Under the pieces are notes generated by a model that searched no databases, was not told the DNA's origin, and saw only the letters and a program-made list of their open reading frames with translations. A DNA stretch of 64,000 bases from contig NW_022145563.1 in the NCBI RefSeq assembly GCF_000002235.5, positions 161,001 through 225,000 of the forward strand, written 5' to 3'. Below are positions 22,538 to 34,635 of the stretch, piece after piece (the first letter of the stretch is position 1; the number at the start of each line of letters is the position of its first letter). The position numbers and the translations under genes were made by a program. The stretch comes from Strongylocentrotus purpuratus. Its lineage: Eukaryota; Echinodermata; Echinoidea; Camarodonta; Strongylocentrotidae.

Positions 22538-25500
22538 TTGACCCCATAGGTCAAAATAACATTCATCAGAGATATCATTGAAAAGGCTCACAGTTGGGCT
22601 AAAATTCCTCCTCTTTCTGTACACCAGGGAGGCATAGAATTACAGAATTGAATATTCTGACTGGTTTCGAGAAAGATCCAGTATTTGTGAGTGCTTGTAA
22701 TGCTGCAGAAAGCTGCTGACTGGACATTTTTTTTTTAAGTTCTGAAAATCCAAAGATACTTGTACTGGTATAGTGTTTTGTCAAGTGATGGTTCTTTCGC
22801 TGCATAATATGACATTGGAAAATATATATATGCAAATAGGACATTAAAAGCATCTTTTGTGGTTCTTTACAAAGATAATATTAACAAGTGTATTGTTATC
22901 AAATCTTTAATTGTACAATGTACTTGCTATTCATACTTGAAGGAAAAACAGGCGAAAAATAAGAAGGGGAACAAACGTCTGATGTAATTCACAGAGTGAT
23001 AACGATTTTGTCATTATCAAATCGTGGCTAATGCTACAAGGTGTATGAACTCTCTTATGAGTTCATCTTAGAGTCGCACGATTCTAAAATTGTTAACTTT
23101 GTTCAAATATTTGCCTAGTGCTTTAACTACTTCAGATGAGATTAAATCTACATAACCGCAACTTGTTATAATCGAACCACCAGTTCCAGGGAGCATTTAA
23201 ATGTCAGAATAAATATATGCTGTTATCAGGTCTTTTGAAGGTGGAGATAGAAGTAGAAATCCATGTGTCTGGCATCTGTTCCTCTTACAATGCCATTTGT
23301 CCCATTCTGATTTTCAAAGTATAAAATTGTAATTTTTCTCCTATATTAATGCCATTTCTGTCCCTAATCGTTTCTCGCTGCTGAATATTTGCTGCTATTA
23401 TTGATTATGCAAGCATGTTATAGCATTCAAGTCAGTGCTGAGTGTTTTTTTTAATATGAAGTGGATTGCCATTGCAGCATATGCTCATCGATGAACTTCT
23501 AAGTGTTTGTGCTATTTATGAACTAGTTAGCATGCATACAGAACGTCCCGTGACACATGTGTTAAAGTCATTATCATTGTTAGTTGCAGGAATAGAATAC
23601 ACTTGGCATATCTCTAATCTTACATTTCAGATGTGGAGTTCATAACTTCATATGTTAAGATTGAGGCGTGTCTGTTTGTGCTGATATAATAATCATCAGT
23701 TCCGCCTCCATTTTCTTGCCACCAATATGAGAAAACCATACTGAATTTATAATATAAATGTGTTTTGTTCATGTTAAACTGGTAATATATTTCTGTTCTG
23801 GTACATGTAAAGTGATGATGTAAAACGTTAACCATCTGTCATAATGTTTCTGCATTAATAACTTTGTTGTTGTTGAGGAGACATGTTCACATATTGTACA
23901 TGTAACTGACCCTTGCTGGCATCTTAGCTCATGCTTAACAAAACACAGCATGGTGGAAAACATATCTGTGATATTTAGTTATGAGACAGATACTTAGAAT
24001 CATCACCATAGCGAAGATTGAAATGATATGATATGGGACAGTGGTAATATTTATGATATGCTGGGTAGTATGTAAAGGAAGTAAGGTACATTCCCTTGCA
24101 CATGAGCATGTGCATGTATTGATATCAATCATGTCACCTGCTAATTGGTATGAGCTCCTTTCAAACTTCCTTAATTTTGTAAATGTGAAAGTTCTACATG
24201 TATTATGGGTTGAATTCTGTGAAAACGAGATTGAACACATTTCTTAGTTTGTTACATGTAGGTTCTTAGTTGGACATCACTATAGTGAGACCGTCTAGTA
24301 GTTTGTAAAGTTTTACTGCATTAACATTTTTTCCAGCAATTTTTCCACTTGAGATCTAGAGCGTGAAACTTTTGCAGGGACATGTAAAAAACACTTAACA
24401 ATACATAATTTTGCCCATTGTTTGCTCGCCCAAGGTCTGGAACTTTTTACTCCCAAAGCTGAAAAAGAAAAGCAAATGTTGTTTAGGTCTGCAAAACTAT
24501 TGATGCGGTGAATTGTTTGTTACAAGAAAGAGAGTCAATCAAAATTGTATTTCCCTCCTTATTCGCTCCCTGATGGTTAGCTTAACTGAACCGTGGACAG
24601 CATAGCGTGCAACTAGCCAACTTATATAACAAAAGAACAATCGTATTTTTAGTTTGGTGTCATTTGTCTTCACGCCCCACTAAGTTAGTTGTATAGTTTA
24701 TCAGCATGTGGCGAGGAGAGGGGTTAGCTTTTTTTTGATTTGGTAACCTTTAACCATGGTCCTGCTTTAAACCCACATGCAAAGCTAAAGTAGCTGTTAT
24801 ACAATGTAAATATGCTGATCGCATTATTCCATTATTGCAAATTGAAAACAGGTTATTCAGACATTTCATGCGCATCCTGGTAACATTGCAAAAGACTGTT
24901 TGGAGGGCCGGGACAAACCCGTGTTGATTGTAATATGTACATGGAGCAAATAAGTGCAAACACTCAAATTTTAGGTAGACCAGGGATTCAGGGAGTCAAT
25001 CATTAACACCATACAGGTTAATACCCCCAGCCATATACCTGAGAGCAACACAGGACCAACAACAGACCCCTGGAGCAAACAATGATGTTACCCCCACATG
25101 GCCCCCAAAATGGGTTGGTTTGGGGTGTGACCGTGGACCTGGGTGTGATTGAGGTACCAGTAGTGGGGTCCCCAGTAGTAAGGGGTGTACAATTTAGGGC
25201 TTACAGGGCCTTGTAGAGAAAACTCTAATTATGTCAGTGTTTAAGTGAGAATTAAACAATTTTCTTAACCCATTGCCTGCAGAAACAGGGTACATGTAGT
25301 ACTGTTAAGATGTAGACAACAAAAGGTTGGATTTTATGATGTGTATTTGACAAATTTGCTAAATTGTAATGGAATGCTGAAATAAGCTGTGCTTGATGTA
25401 TGTGTTTTATGGATTTATTTGAAACAAGGAACATTCTGCTGTAGTATGACCTTGACTTCCATATCAATTTCAAACTTTGAAACAAAAACAACTAAAAATT

Positions 25501-26074
25501 GTTTTATTCAACAAAGGCCTTTGTCTTGGAGCTTTAACTGTTATATCATTCACAGCATGCCTAAAAATCTGTTTTAGTTCACATAATTTTGTCTTGTTTT
25601 GGAAGATATGACTGTGCATGCTAAGATTATGTTTATTTTTTATTGAAAGTACTTTGTTATTCAACTCACTAAAGTGTAATACCGGTAATGATACAAGTTA
25701 TTACCATTGTATGATGTATAATGTGTGTGTGTGTATGTATATATGATTTGTAAATACAGAGCTTTATTGAGTATATTCAACTATTGATTTATTTGCCTTT
25801 AGTACATACACTTACTAGGGGTGAATAATAATAATATTTTGTCTCATGCAGAGTAAAATGCTATGAGAAAGAAATGTAGAAGTGAAATCTGTGATTTTTC
25901 TTACGACTTTCTATCAATTTGAAAGAGAAGTTGGCCTACTGCCAAACAAACAAGGGTAGGTCTATGAGATAATACAACGTGCTGTTGCATCTCAAAGTAT
26001 CTTTAAAATAAACCAAGTGAAATATAAATAAGTTGAAATTTGTGCATTTATTGCTCTCAGATATTTGTAACTAT
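22538..26074. other. Long intergenic stretch, no gene seen
   Basis: Reading frames here are short and lack domain motifs, codon structure or splice support. No tRNA, rRNA or snRNA was recognised. Unannotated introns or non-coding RNAs cannot be excluded. Confidence 0.45.
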
Positions 26075-26390
26075 GCTGCTGCTGGTGGTGGTGGTGGTGC
26101 AACGATGGTGATGGTAGTGGTGGTGTTTTTGATGATGATGGTGGTGGTAGTGGTGAAGATGATGATATAATCATGATTATGGTGATAGTGGTGATGGTGA
26201 TGATGGTGGTGGTAATGATGATGGTGATGGTTATGATCAATATTTATAATGATGATGATTGTGATGGGGTGGTAATGATGATGATCGTAATGATGATGAT
26301 CGTAGTTATGATGATGATGATCAGATGATAACAATTGGGATGTTGAATATGATGATGAGGAGGGTGGTGGTGGTGATAATGATGATGCTA
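26075..26390 (+). repeat. Imperfect (GGT/GAT)n trinucleotide microsatellite
   Basis: Mixed GGT and GAT triplets with point changes over about 315 bp. It produces His/Ile/Thr-rich spurious frames on the minus strand. Confidence 0.9.
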
Positions 26391-26972
26391 CTAAAATGAC
26401 AGGATTTAATTTCATGATTCAATTTTATTCTTGAATTTTAGGCACCCTAAAGTTAAAACATCAAGAAAATGGAGAATAGAATTACACACAAAAATTGACA
26501 TGATACATTTTTACGTGTTACTAGCCTACTTATTCTATGACCTTGTGTTGTACTTTCACTTCTGTTAACATAAACAACAAAGGCCTCCATTTCAAGGCCA
26601 AACAAAATTCTTTCCTTTGAATATTCTGTGAAGGATGCCTGTACGAGGGAATGGTAAGGTCACTTCACCACACCCACCCACACGCACACACCCACCCTCA
26701 CACATACTACGCCATTTTTAAGACGTTTACCACTACATCGATCTCACTGTTGATTGTACCATTGTAACAATGGTACAACAGAACAGTTCTGAATTCTGCT
26801 CTGCATCTATTGATTGTATTGATTTTATTTTGACGTTGTGCCAAGTTTGATGGGGGTGGGAGCTTGGAGAGAATTTTCTGAACGTGAATAGGAAGACAAA
26901 AATTGAAATAAACGTTTCATAAAGAATAGTCATATAGTATGCAATTATGCCGAAGCGCGGTAAATCAAAGAA

Positions 26973-27024
<52 letters not shown>

Positions 27025-27830
27025 GCAGTGAGAGAGAAGGGAGGGGTGAGATGGTGAGAGATGTAGGCTTTATAACATGAATGTAGGGCCCTCAAGGAGA
27101 ACGGTGTTCATACTGATGAGGTTATCCAGGGTAAACAGGACTAGCATCATTGCTATTATTACTATCATTGACATTATTAGTAGTACCATTGATATAATAT
27201 TAGTAGAAGTAGCGTTATTGTTATTTTATCATTAATCATAAATTATCCATCTGGTAGTAAAGAGGGAGGTGAATCAGACGTAGAGTTATTTTGCCGAAAG
27301 ATTGACATTTAAAAAGAGAGAGAGGATGGGAAGAGAAAGAGGGGTCGAAAGAAAGAGAGGAGGAGTGCAAATTATGAAAGAGAGATAGAGATATAGAGGG
27401 GGAAAAGAAGATGAAAAGAAAATCACTGTGCGTATAGGACTTCAAATTGTCAGAATCGGTAATGTCAATGTAATGTTTTTGTAAACAACTTTTCCTTTTG
27501 TTCCAACACACAAAAAGATTTAAAATTCATTTTTTTTTCCACAGATATATGACTCAGCAGGATCTATTCTCTTTAGAGGACCTATAATAATATATTTTGA
27601 TAAGTGTCCCAAAGAACATGGCACTTGAGAGAAAAACATAAATTAATAATATTTGTGTACACGACAAAAACGGGAGAGTTATCCGCGACTACGTCACAAT
27701 CCACTGATCAAACTGCCAATTTGAAATTTAGTGATCTCATATTTCAAACACACATAGCTTTCATATTTTGGCCCGATTTATTTCATACTGTTGTATTCTG
27801 CTTGTCTTATTTGTCTGATTAAAAATAAAA
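26391..27830. other. Intergenic with purine-rich tracts
   Basis: Contains an (AG)n microsatellite at 26967-27024 and a looser GA-rich stretch at about 27310-27420. No gene supported. Confidence 0.6.
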
Positions 27831-28012
27831 TATGTATGGGTGGTAGTGATTCAGATATTTCTTTTGCCCCCCCCCCCCTCCCCCCAAAAAACGTATTTGC
27901 TCATTAAGCCATTGCCCCTGGAAGATGAGCCCCCTGGAATGGTTGCCCCCCTCCAATTCCCCAACTGCTCCCGGCGCGCCTGTATTATTACGTTTTGGAA
28001 ATATAAATAAAA
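27831..28012 (+). repeat. Diverged partial copy of the tRNA-array spacer, at the left edge of the array
   Basis: It matches the 3' part of the long spacers at 29865, 31598 and 33545 (GTGATTCAGATAT, a C-run, AACGTATTTGCTCAT, GGCGCGCCTGTATTATTA) and leads directly into the first tRNA unit. The array therefore begins with a spacer remnant. Confidence 0.8.
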
Positions 28013-28022
28013 GAATGGGGTA

Positions 28023-28095
28023 TGGTCCACGTGAGGATCGAACTCACGACCTTCGCGTTATTAGCACGACGCTCTGCCGATTAAGCTAGCGGACC
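28023..28095 (-). tRNA. tRNA-Ile(AAU), array copy 1
   Basis: 73-nt cloverleaf. Stems: acceptor GGTCCGC/GTGGACC, anticodon TCGTG/CGCGA around loop CTAATAA (anticodon AAT), T-arm GTGAG-TTCGATC-CTCAC, discriminator A. This copy has one D-stem change that makes a U-G pair. A TTTT terminator follows 10 nt after the gene. No CCA is encoded. Adenosine at position 34 would be inosine in the mature tRNA, reading Ile codons AUU/AUC/AUA. Confidence 0.93.
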
Positions 28096-28224
28096 CATGC
28101 TCGACAACTAAAATGCATCTTTACAATTCAACTCATTTTTGTAAGTTTGTAAGAAAATAATGGGCAGGGAGTTTTCAAGTATTAGGTAAATACCTTTGGG
28201 AAATATAAATAAAAGAATGGGGTA

Positions 28225-28297
28225 TGGTCCACGTGAGGATCGAACTCACGACCTTCGCGTTATTAGCACGACGCTCTGCCGATTGAGCTAGCGGACC
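28225..28297 (-). tRNA. tRNA-Ile(AAU), array copy 2
   Basis: Array consensus sequence. TTTT terminator 10 nt downstream. 202 bp from copy 1. Confidence 0.97.
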
Positions 28298-28420
28298 CAT
28301 GCTCGACAACTAAAAAGCATCATTACAATTTAACTCATTTTTGTAAGTTTGTGAGAAAATAATGGGTCCAGACTTTTCAAGTATTATATCTTTTGGAAAT
28401 AGCAATAAAAGGGTAGGGTA

Positions 28421-28493
28421 TGGTCCACGTGAGGATCGAACTCACGACCTTCGCGTTATTAGCACGACGCTCTGCCGATTGAGCTAGCGGACC
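28421..28493 (-). tRNA. tRNA-Ile(AAU), array copy 3
   Basis: Array consensus. TTTT terminator. The trailer is of the AGCAATAAAAGGG type, unlike that of copy 2. Confidence 0.97.
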
Positions 28494-28616
28494 CATGCTT
28501 GACAACTAAAAAGCATCATTACAATTGAACTCATTTTTGAAAGTTTGTGAGAAAATAATAGGCCCAGACTTTTCAAGTATTATATCTTTTGGAAATATAA
28601 ATAAAAGAATGGGGTA

Positions 28617-28689
28617 TGGTCCACGTGAGGATCGAACTCACGACTTTCGCGTTATTAGCACGACGCTCTGCCGATTGAGCTAGCGGACC
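28617..28689 (-). tRNA. tRNA-Ile(AAU), array copy 4
   Basis: One change from consensus in the variable loop (AGGTC to AAGTC). All stems are kept, so it is probably functional. TTTT terminator. Confidence 0.94.
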
Positions 28690-28811
28690 CATGCTCGACA
28701 ACTAAAAAGCATCATTACAATTCAACTCATTTTTGTAAGTTTGTAAAAAATAATGGGCCCAGACTTTTCAAGTATTATATCTTTTGGAAATAGCAATAAA
28801 AGGATAGGGTA

Positions 28812-28884
28812 TGGTCCACGTGAGGATCGAACTCACGACCTTCGCGTTATTAGCACGACGCTCTGCCGATTGAGCTAGCGGACC
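28812..28884 (-). tRNA. tRNA-Ile(AAU), array copy 5
   Basis: Array consensus. The 5' leader has a small insertion (about 4 bases near 28891), and spacing to the next copy rises to 201 bp. Confidence 0.97.
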
Positions 28885-29012
28885 CATGCTAGCCTTGATA
28901 ACTAAAAAGCATCATTACAATTGAACTCATTTTTGAAAGTTTGTGAGAAAATAATAGGCCCAGACTTTTCAAGTATTATATCTTTTGGAAATATAAATAA
29001 AAGAATGGGGTA

Positions 29013-29085
29013 TGGTCCACGTGAGAATCGAACTCACGACCTTCGCGTTATTAGCACGACGCTCTGCCGATTGAGCTAGCGGACC
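29013..29085 (-). tRNA. tRNA-Ile(AAU), array copy 6
   Basis: One change at the last base of the T-loop (TTCGATC to TTCGATT). The B-box core GTTCGA is intact. TTTT terminator. Confidence 0.94.
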
Positions 29086-29207
29086 CATGCTCGACAACTA
29101 AAAAGCATCATTACAATTAAACTCATTTTTGTAAGTTTGTAAAAAATAATGGGCCCAGACTTTTCAAGTATTATATCTTTTGGAAATAGCAATAAAAGGA
29201 TAGGGTA

Positions 29208-29280
29208 TGGTCCACGTGAGGATCGAACTCACGACCTTCGCGTTATTAGCACGACGCTCTGCCGATTGAGCTAGCGGACC
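29208..29280 (-). tRNA. tRNA-Ile(AAU), array copy 7
   Basis: Array consensus with TTTT terminator. 195 bp from its neighbours. Confidence 0.97.
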
Positions 29281-29402
29281 CATGCTCGACAACTAAAAAG
29301 CATCATTACAATTAAACTTATTTTTGTAAGTTTGTAAAAAATAATGGGCCCAGACTTTTCAAGTATTATATCTTTTGGAAATAGCAATAAAAGGATAGGG
29401 TA

Positions 29403-29475
29403 TGGTCCACGTGAGGATCGAACTCACGACCTTCGCGTTATTAGCACGACGCTCTGCCGATTGAGCTAGCGGACC
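29403..29475 (-). tRNA. tRNA-Ile(AAU), array copy 8
   Basis: Array consensus with TTTT terminator. Confidence 0.97.
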
Positions 29476-29596
29476 CATGCTCGAAAACTAAAAAGCATCA
29501 TTACAATTAAACTTATTTTTGTAAGTTTGTAAAAAATAATGGGCCCAGACTTTTCAAGTATTATATCTTTTGGAAATAGCAAAAAAGGGTAGGGTA

Positions 29597-29669
29597 TGGT
29601 CCACGTGAGGATCGAACTCACGACCTTCGCGTTATTAGCACGACGCTCTGCCGATTGAGCTAGCGGACC
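29597..29669 (-). tRNA. tRNA-Ile(AAU), array copy 9
   Basis: Array consensus. It has a distinctive TTTTTT terminator shared with copies 15 and 22, which marks the three as duplicates of one ancestor. Confidence 0.97.
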
Positions 29670-29791
29670 CATGCTCGACAACTAAAAAGCATCATTACAA
29701 TTAAACTTATTTTTGTAAGTTTGTAAAAAATAATAGGCCCAGACTTTTCCAGTATTATATCGTTTGGAAATAGCAATAAAAGGATAGGGTA

Positions 29792-29864
29792 TGGTCCACG
29801 TGAGGATCAAACTCACGACCTTCGCGTTATTAGCACGACACTCTGCCGATTGAGCTAGCGGACC
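29792..29864 (-). tRNA. tRNA-Ile(AAU), array copy 10, weakened
   Basis: Two changes: the conserved C of the T-loop (TTCGATC to TTTGATC), inside the B box, and one D-stem base giving a G-U end pair. Likely a poor Pol III template or a pseudogene. It is the copy next to the first long spacer. Its block equivalents, copies 16 and 23, are consensus. Confidence 0.8.
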
Positions 29865-30548
29865 CATGCTTGAAAAAGCATCATTACAATTAAACTCATT
29901 TTTGAAAGTTTGTGAGAAAAAAATGGGCCCAGACTTTTCAAGTATTATACCTTTTAGAAATATATAAATAAAATCGTACCTTTTTATGTCTTTGTTGGAA
30001 AATCACAAATTCCCTAATGTACAGTCAGATGAAAAAATATGTTTATTTAGAAGCTTTCGTGTCAGGGCCTGTAAAACGTCGGGACTCTGGGGCTCCAGCG
30101 CCCCCGAACTTTTTTGAAAAAGGATGTTAAAGAGCAAAAGATAAATAGAGAGAAAAAAAATGAGCGACCTGCCAAAAACAAAAATGAGGTATCAAAATAT
30201 GCTCATCTCGTAATTAAATGCCTAAAACCCCTGAGCGTACAGGGGCTACGCCCTCTAGACCACACCAAGGGGCCTAAAGAAGGACATTGGATGCTCATCT
30301 GACAGTAATTAAATATGTAAGAGTGGTGGTGATTCAGATATGTTTTTTTGCCCTCCCCCCCCCCCTCCCCCTAAAAAACGTATTTGCTCATAAAGTCATT
30401 GCCCCTGGATGGTGAGCCCCCTGGAATGGTTACCCCACCCCACCCCCCCCCCCCCCCCGAAAAAAAAAAAAAAAAAAAAAAAATCTCCAACTGCTTCAGG
30501 CGCGCCTGTATTATTACCTTTTGGAAATATAAATAAAAGGATAGGGTA
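29865..30548. repeat. Long array spacer 1
   Basis: 684 bp without a tRNA, nearly the same as spacers 2 and 3. It contains a GC-rich core (CTCTGGGGCTCCAGCGCC), a poly-C run followed by poly-A, and the palindrome CAGGCGCGCCTG just before the next tRNA unit. This suggests an old mobile-element insertion copied along with the array. No coding function is supported. Confidence 0.85.
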
Positions 30549-30621
30549 TGGTCCACGTGAGGATCGAACTCACGACCTTCGCGTTATTAGCACGACGCTC
30601 TGCCGATTGAGCTAGCGGACC
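30549..30621 (-). tRNA. tRNA-Ile(AAU), array copy 11
   Basis: Array consensus, TTTT terminator. First copy after spacer 1. Confidence 0.97.
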
Positions 30622-30744
30622 CATGCTCGACAACTAAAAAGCATCATTACAATTCAACTCATTTTTGTAAGTTTGTGAGAAAATAATAGTTCCAGACTTT
30701 TCAAGTATTATATCTTTTGGAAATATAAATAAAAGAATGGGGTA

Positions 30745-30817
30745 TGGTCCACGTGAGGATCGAACTCACGACCTTCGCGTTATTAGCACGACGCTCTGCC
30801 GATTGAGCTAGCGGACC
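30745..30817 (-). tRNA. tRNA-Ile(AAU), array copy 12
   Basis: Array consensus, TTTT terminator. Confidence 0.97.
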
Positions 30818-30939
30818 CATGCTCGACAACTAAAAAGCATCATTACAATTAAACTTATTTTTGTAAGTTTGTAAAAAATAATGGGCCCAGACTTTTCAAG
30901 TATTATATCTTTTGGAAATAGCAATAAAAGGATAGGGTA

Positions 30940-31012
30940 TGGTCCACGTGAGGATCGAACTCACGACCTTCGCGTTATTAGCACGACGCTCTGCCGATTG
31001 AGCTAGCGGACC
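30940..31012 (-). tRNA. tRNA-Ile(AAU), array copy 13
   Basis: Array consensus, TTTT terminator. The leader has GATAACT in place of GACAACT. Confidence 0.97.
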
Positions 31013-31135
31013 CATGCTTGATAACTAAAAAGCATCATTACAATTGAACTCATTTTTGAAAGTTTGTGAGAAAATAATGGGCCCAGACTTTTCAAGTATT
31101 ATATCTTTTGGAAATATAAATAAAAAAATGGAGTA

Positions 31136-31208
31136 TGGTCCACGTGAGGATCGAACTCACGACCTTCGCGTTATTAGCACGACGCTCTGCCGATTGAGCT
31201 AGCGGACC
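31136..31208 (-). tRNA. tRNA-Ile(AAU), array copy 14
   Basis: Array consensus. Seven-T terminator 8 nt downstream, a trailer shared only with copy 21. Confidence 0.97.
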
Positions 31209-31329
31209 CATGCTCGAAAACTAAAAAGCATCATTACAATTAAACTTATTTTTGTAAGTTTGTAAAAAATAATGGGCCCAGACTTTTCAAGTATTATATC
31301 TTTTGGAAATAGCAAAAAAGGGTAGGGTA

Positions 31330-31402
31330 TGGTCCACGTGAGGATCGAACTCACGACCTTCGCGTTATTAGCACGACGCTCTGCCGATTGAGCTAGCGGA
31401 CC
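31330..31402 (-). tRNA. tRNA-Ile(AAU), array copy 15
   Basis: Array consensus. TTTTTT terminator, block equivalent of copies 9 and 22. Confidence 0.97.
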
Positions 31403-31524
31403 CATGCTCGACAACTAAAAAGCATCATTACAATTAAACTTATTTTTGTAAGTTTGTAAAAAATAATAGGCCCAGACTTTTCCAGTATTATATCTTTTGG
31501 AAATAGCAATAAAAGGATAGGGTA

Positions 31525-31597
31525 TGGTCCACGTGAGGATCGAACTCACGACCTTCGCGTTATTAGCACGACGCTCTGCCGATTGAGCTAGCGGACC
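31525..31597 (-). tRNA. tRNA-Ile(AAU), array copy 16
   Basis: Array consensus, TTTT terminator. Last copy before spacer 2. Confidence 0.97.
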
Positions 31598-32285
31598 CAT
31601 GCTTGATAACTAAAAAGCATCATTACAATTAAACTCATTTTTGAAAGTTTGTGAGAAAATAATGGGCCCAGACTTTTCAAGTATTATACCTTTTAGAAAT
31701 ATATAAATAAAATCGTACCTTTTTATGTCTTTGTTGGAAAATCACAAATTCCCTAATGTACAGTCAGATGAAAAGATATGTTTATTTAGAAGCTTTCGTG
31801 TCAGGGCCTGTAAAACGTCGAGACTCTGGGGCTCCAGCGCCCCGGAACTCTTTTGAAAAAGGATGTTAAAGAGCAAAAGATAAATAGAGAGAAAAAAAAT
31901 GAGCGACCTGCCAAAAACAAAAATGGGGTATCAAAATATGCCCATCTCGTAATTAAATGCCTAAAACCCCTGAGCGTACAGGGGCTACGCCCTCTAGACC
32001 ACACCAAGGGGCCTAAAGAAGGACATTGGATGCTCATCTGACAGTAATTAAATATGTAAGAGTGGTGGTGATTCAGATATGTTTTTTTGCCCTCCCCCCT
32101 CCCCCTAAAAAACGTATTTGCTCATAAAGTCATTGCCCCTGGATGGTGAGCCCCCTGGAATGGTTACCCCACCCCCACCCCCCCCCCCCCACCCAAAAAA
32201 AAAAAAAAAAAAAAAAAAAATCTCCAACTGCTTCAGGCGCGCCTGTATTATTACCTTTTGGAAATATAAATAAAAGGATAGGGTA
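31598..32285. repeat. Long array spacer 2
   Basis: 688 bp, almost the same as spacer 3 and close to spacer 1. Length differs mainly in the poly-C and poly-A runs. Confidence 0.85.
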
Positions 32286-32358
32286 TGGTCCACGTGAGGA
32301 TCGAACTCACGACCTTCGCGTTATTAGCACGACGCTCTGCCGATTGAGCTAGCGGACC
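32286..32358 (-). tRNA. tRNA-Ile(AAU), array copy 17
   Basis: Array consensus, TTTT terminator. The leader word CAATGGAACTC is shared only with copy 24. Confidence 0.97.
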
Positions 32359-32487
32359 CATGCTCGACAACTAAAAAGCATCATTACAATGGAACTCATT
32401 TTTGTAAGTTTGTGAGAAACTAATGGGTCCAGACTTTTCAAGTATTAGGTAAATACCTTTGGGAAATATAAATAAAAGAATGGGGTA

Positions 32488-32560
32488 TGGTCCACGTGAG
32501 GATCGAACTCACGACCTTCGCGTTATTAGCACGACGCTCTGCCGATTGAGCTAGCGGACC
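32488..32560 (-). tRNA. tRNA-Ile(AAU), array copy 18
   Basis: Array consensus, TTTT terminator. 202-bp spacing caused by a TAGGTAAATACC insertion in the trailer, as in copies 2, 20, 25 and 27. Confidence 0.97.
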
Positions 32561-32683
32561 CATGCTTGATAACTAAAAAGCATCATTACAATTCAACTCA
32601 TTTTTGTAAGTTTGTGAGAAAATAATGGACCCAGACTTTTCAAGTATTATATCTTTTGGAAATATAAATAAAAGAATGGGATA

Positions 32684-32756
32684 TGGTCCACGTGAGGATC
32701 GAACTCACGACCTTCGCGTTATTAGCACGACGGTCTGCCGATTAAGCTTGCGGACC
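32684..32756 (-). tRNA. tRNA-Ile(AAU), array copy 19, probably a pseudogene
   Basis: Three changes: U8 to A, one D-stem base giving a U-G pair, and a D-stem mismatch (GAGC to GACC). U8 is nearly universal in tRNA. The same three changes occur in copy 26, so the damage came before the block duplication. Confidence 0.8.
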
Positions 32757-32885
32757 CATGCTCGACAACTAAAAAGCATCATTACAATTCAACTCATTTT
32801 TGTAAGTTTGTAAGAAAATGATGGGCAGGGAGTTTTCAAGTATTAGGTAAATACCTTTGGGAAATATAAATAAAAGAATGGGGTA

Positions 32886-32958
32886 TGGTCCACGTGAGGA
32901 TCGAACTCACGACCTTCGCGTTATTAGCACGACGCTCTGCCGATTGAGCTAGCGGACC
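32886..32958 (-). tRNA. tRNA-Ile(AAU), array copy 20
   Basis: Array consensus, TTTT terminator. Confidence 0.97.
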
Positions 32959-33081
32959 CATGCTTGATAACTAAAAATCATCATTACAATTGAACTCATT
33001 TTTGAAAGTTTGTGAGAAAATAATGGGCCCAGACTTTTCAAGTATTATATCTTTTGGAAATATAAATAAAAAAATGGAGTA

Positions 33082-33154
33082 TGGTCCACGTGAGGATCGA
33101 ACTCACGACCTTCGCGTTATTAGCACGACGCTCTGCCGATTGAGCTAGCGGACC
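33082..33154 (-). tRNA. tRNA-Ile(AAU), array copy 21
   Basis: Array consensus. Seven-T terminator, block equivalent of copy 14. Confidence 0.97.
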
Positions 33155-33276
33155 CATGCTTGATAACTAAAAAGCATCCTTACAATTAAACTCATTTTTG
33201 AAAGTTTGTGAGAAAATAATGGGCCCAGACTTTTCAAGTATTATATCTTTTGGAAATAGCAAAAAAGGGTAGGGTA

Positions 33277-33349
33277 TGGTCCACGTGAGGATCGAACTCA
33301 CGACCTTCGCGTTATTAGCACGACGCTCTGCCGATTGAGCTAGCGGACC
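33277..33349 (-). tRNA. tRNA-Ile(AAU), array copy 22
   Basis: Array consensus. TTTTTT terminator, block equivalent of copies 9 and 15. Confidence 0.97.
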
Positions 33350-33471
33350 CATGCTCGACAACTAAAAAGCATCATTACAATTAAACTTATTTTTGTAAGT
33401 TTGTAAAAAATAATAGGCCCAGACTTTTCCAGTATTATATCTTTTGGAAATAGCAATAAAAGGATAGGGTA

Positions 33472-33544
33472 TGGTCCACGTGAGGATCGAACTCACGACC
33501 TTCGCGTTATTAGCACGACGCTCTGCCGATTGAGCTAGCGGACC
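33472..33544 (-). tRNA. tRNA-Ile(AAU), array copy 23
   Basis: Array consensus, TTTT terminator. Last copy before spacer 3. Confidence 0.97.
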
Positions 33545-34237
33545 CATGCTTGATAACTAAAAAGCATCATTACAATTAAACTCATTTTTGAAAGTTTGTG
33601 AGAAAATAATGGGCCCAGACTTTTCAAGTATTATACCTTTTAGAAATATATAAATAAAATCGTACCTTTTTATGTCTTTGTTGGAAAATCACAAATTCCC
33701 TAATGTACAGTCAGATGAAAAGATATGTTTATTTAGAAGCTTTCGTGTCAGGGCCTGTAAAACGTCGAGACTCTGGGGCTCCAGCGCCCCGGAACTCTTT
33801 TGAAAAAGGATGTTAAAGAGCAAAAGATAAATAGAGAGAAAAAAAATGAGCGACCTGCCAAAAACAAAAATGGGGTATCAAAATATGCCCATCTCGTAAT
33901 TAAATGCCTAAAACCCCTGAGCGTACAGGGGCTACGCCCTCTAGACCACACCAAGGGGCCTAAAGAAGGACATTGGATGCTCATCTGACAGTAATTAAAT
34001 ATGTAAGAGTGGTGGTGATTCAGATATGTTTTTTTGCCCTCCCCCCTCCCCCTAAAAAACGTATTTGCTCATAAAGTCATTGCCCCTGGATGGTGAGCCC
34101 CCTGGAATGGTTACCCCACCCCCACCCCCCCCCCCCCCCCACCCCAAAAAAAAAAAAAAAAAAAAAAAAAAATCTCCAACTGCTTCAGGCGCGCCTGTAT
34201 TATTACCTTTTGGAAATATAAATAAAAGGATAGGGTA
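33545..34237. repeat. Long array spacer 3
   Basis: 693 bp, near-identical to spacer 2 including the same point variants against spacer 1 (CGAGACTC, CCCGGAACTC). Confidence 0.85.
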
Positions 34238-34310
34238 TGGTCCACGTGAGGATCGAACTCACGACCTTCGCGTTATTAGCACGACGCTCTGCCGATTGAG
34301 CTAGCGGACC
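34238..34310 (-). tRNA. tRNA-Ile(AAU), array copy 24
   Basis: Array consensus. Duplicate of copy 17, leader included. Confidence 0.97.
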
Positions 34311-34439
34311 CATGCTCGACAACTAAAAAGCATCATTACAATGGAACTCATTTTTGTAAGTTTGTGAGAAACTAATGGGTCCAGACTTTTCAAGTATTAG
34401 GTAAATACCTTTGGGAAATATAAATAAAAGAATGGGGTA

Positions 34440-34512
34440 TGGTCCACGTGAGGATCGAACTCACGACCTTCGCGTTATTAGCACGACGCTCTGCCGATTG
34501 AGCTAGCGGACC
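34440..34512 (-). tRNA. tRNA-Ile(AAU), array copy 25
   Basis: Array consensus. Duplicate of copy 18. Confidence 0.97.
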
Positions 34513-34635
34513 CATGCTTGATAACTAAAAAGCATCATTACAATTCAACTCATTTTTGTAAGTTTGTGAGAAAATAATGGACCCAGACTTTTCAAGTATT
34601 ATATCTTTTGGAAATATAAATAAAAGAATGGGATA

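Noticed and set aside
26071-26415. His/Ile/Thr-rich minus-strand frame of 114 codons
   Set aside because: Translation of the GGT/GAT microsatellite.
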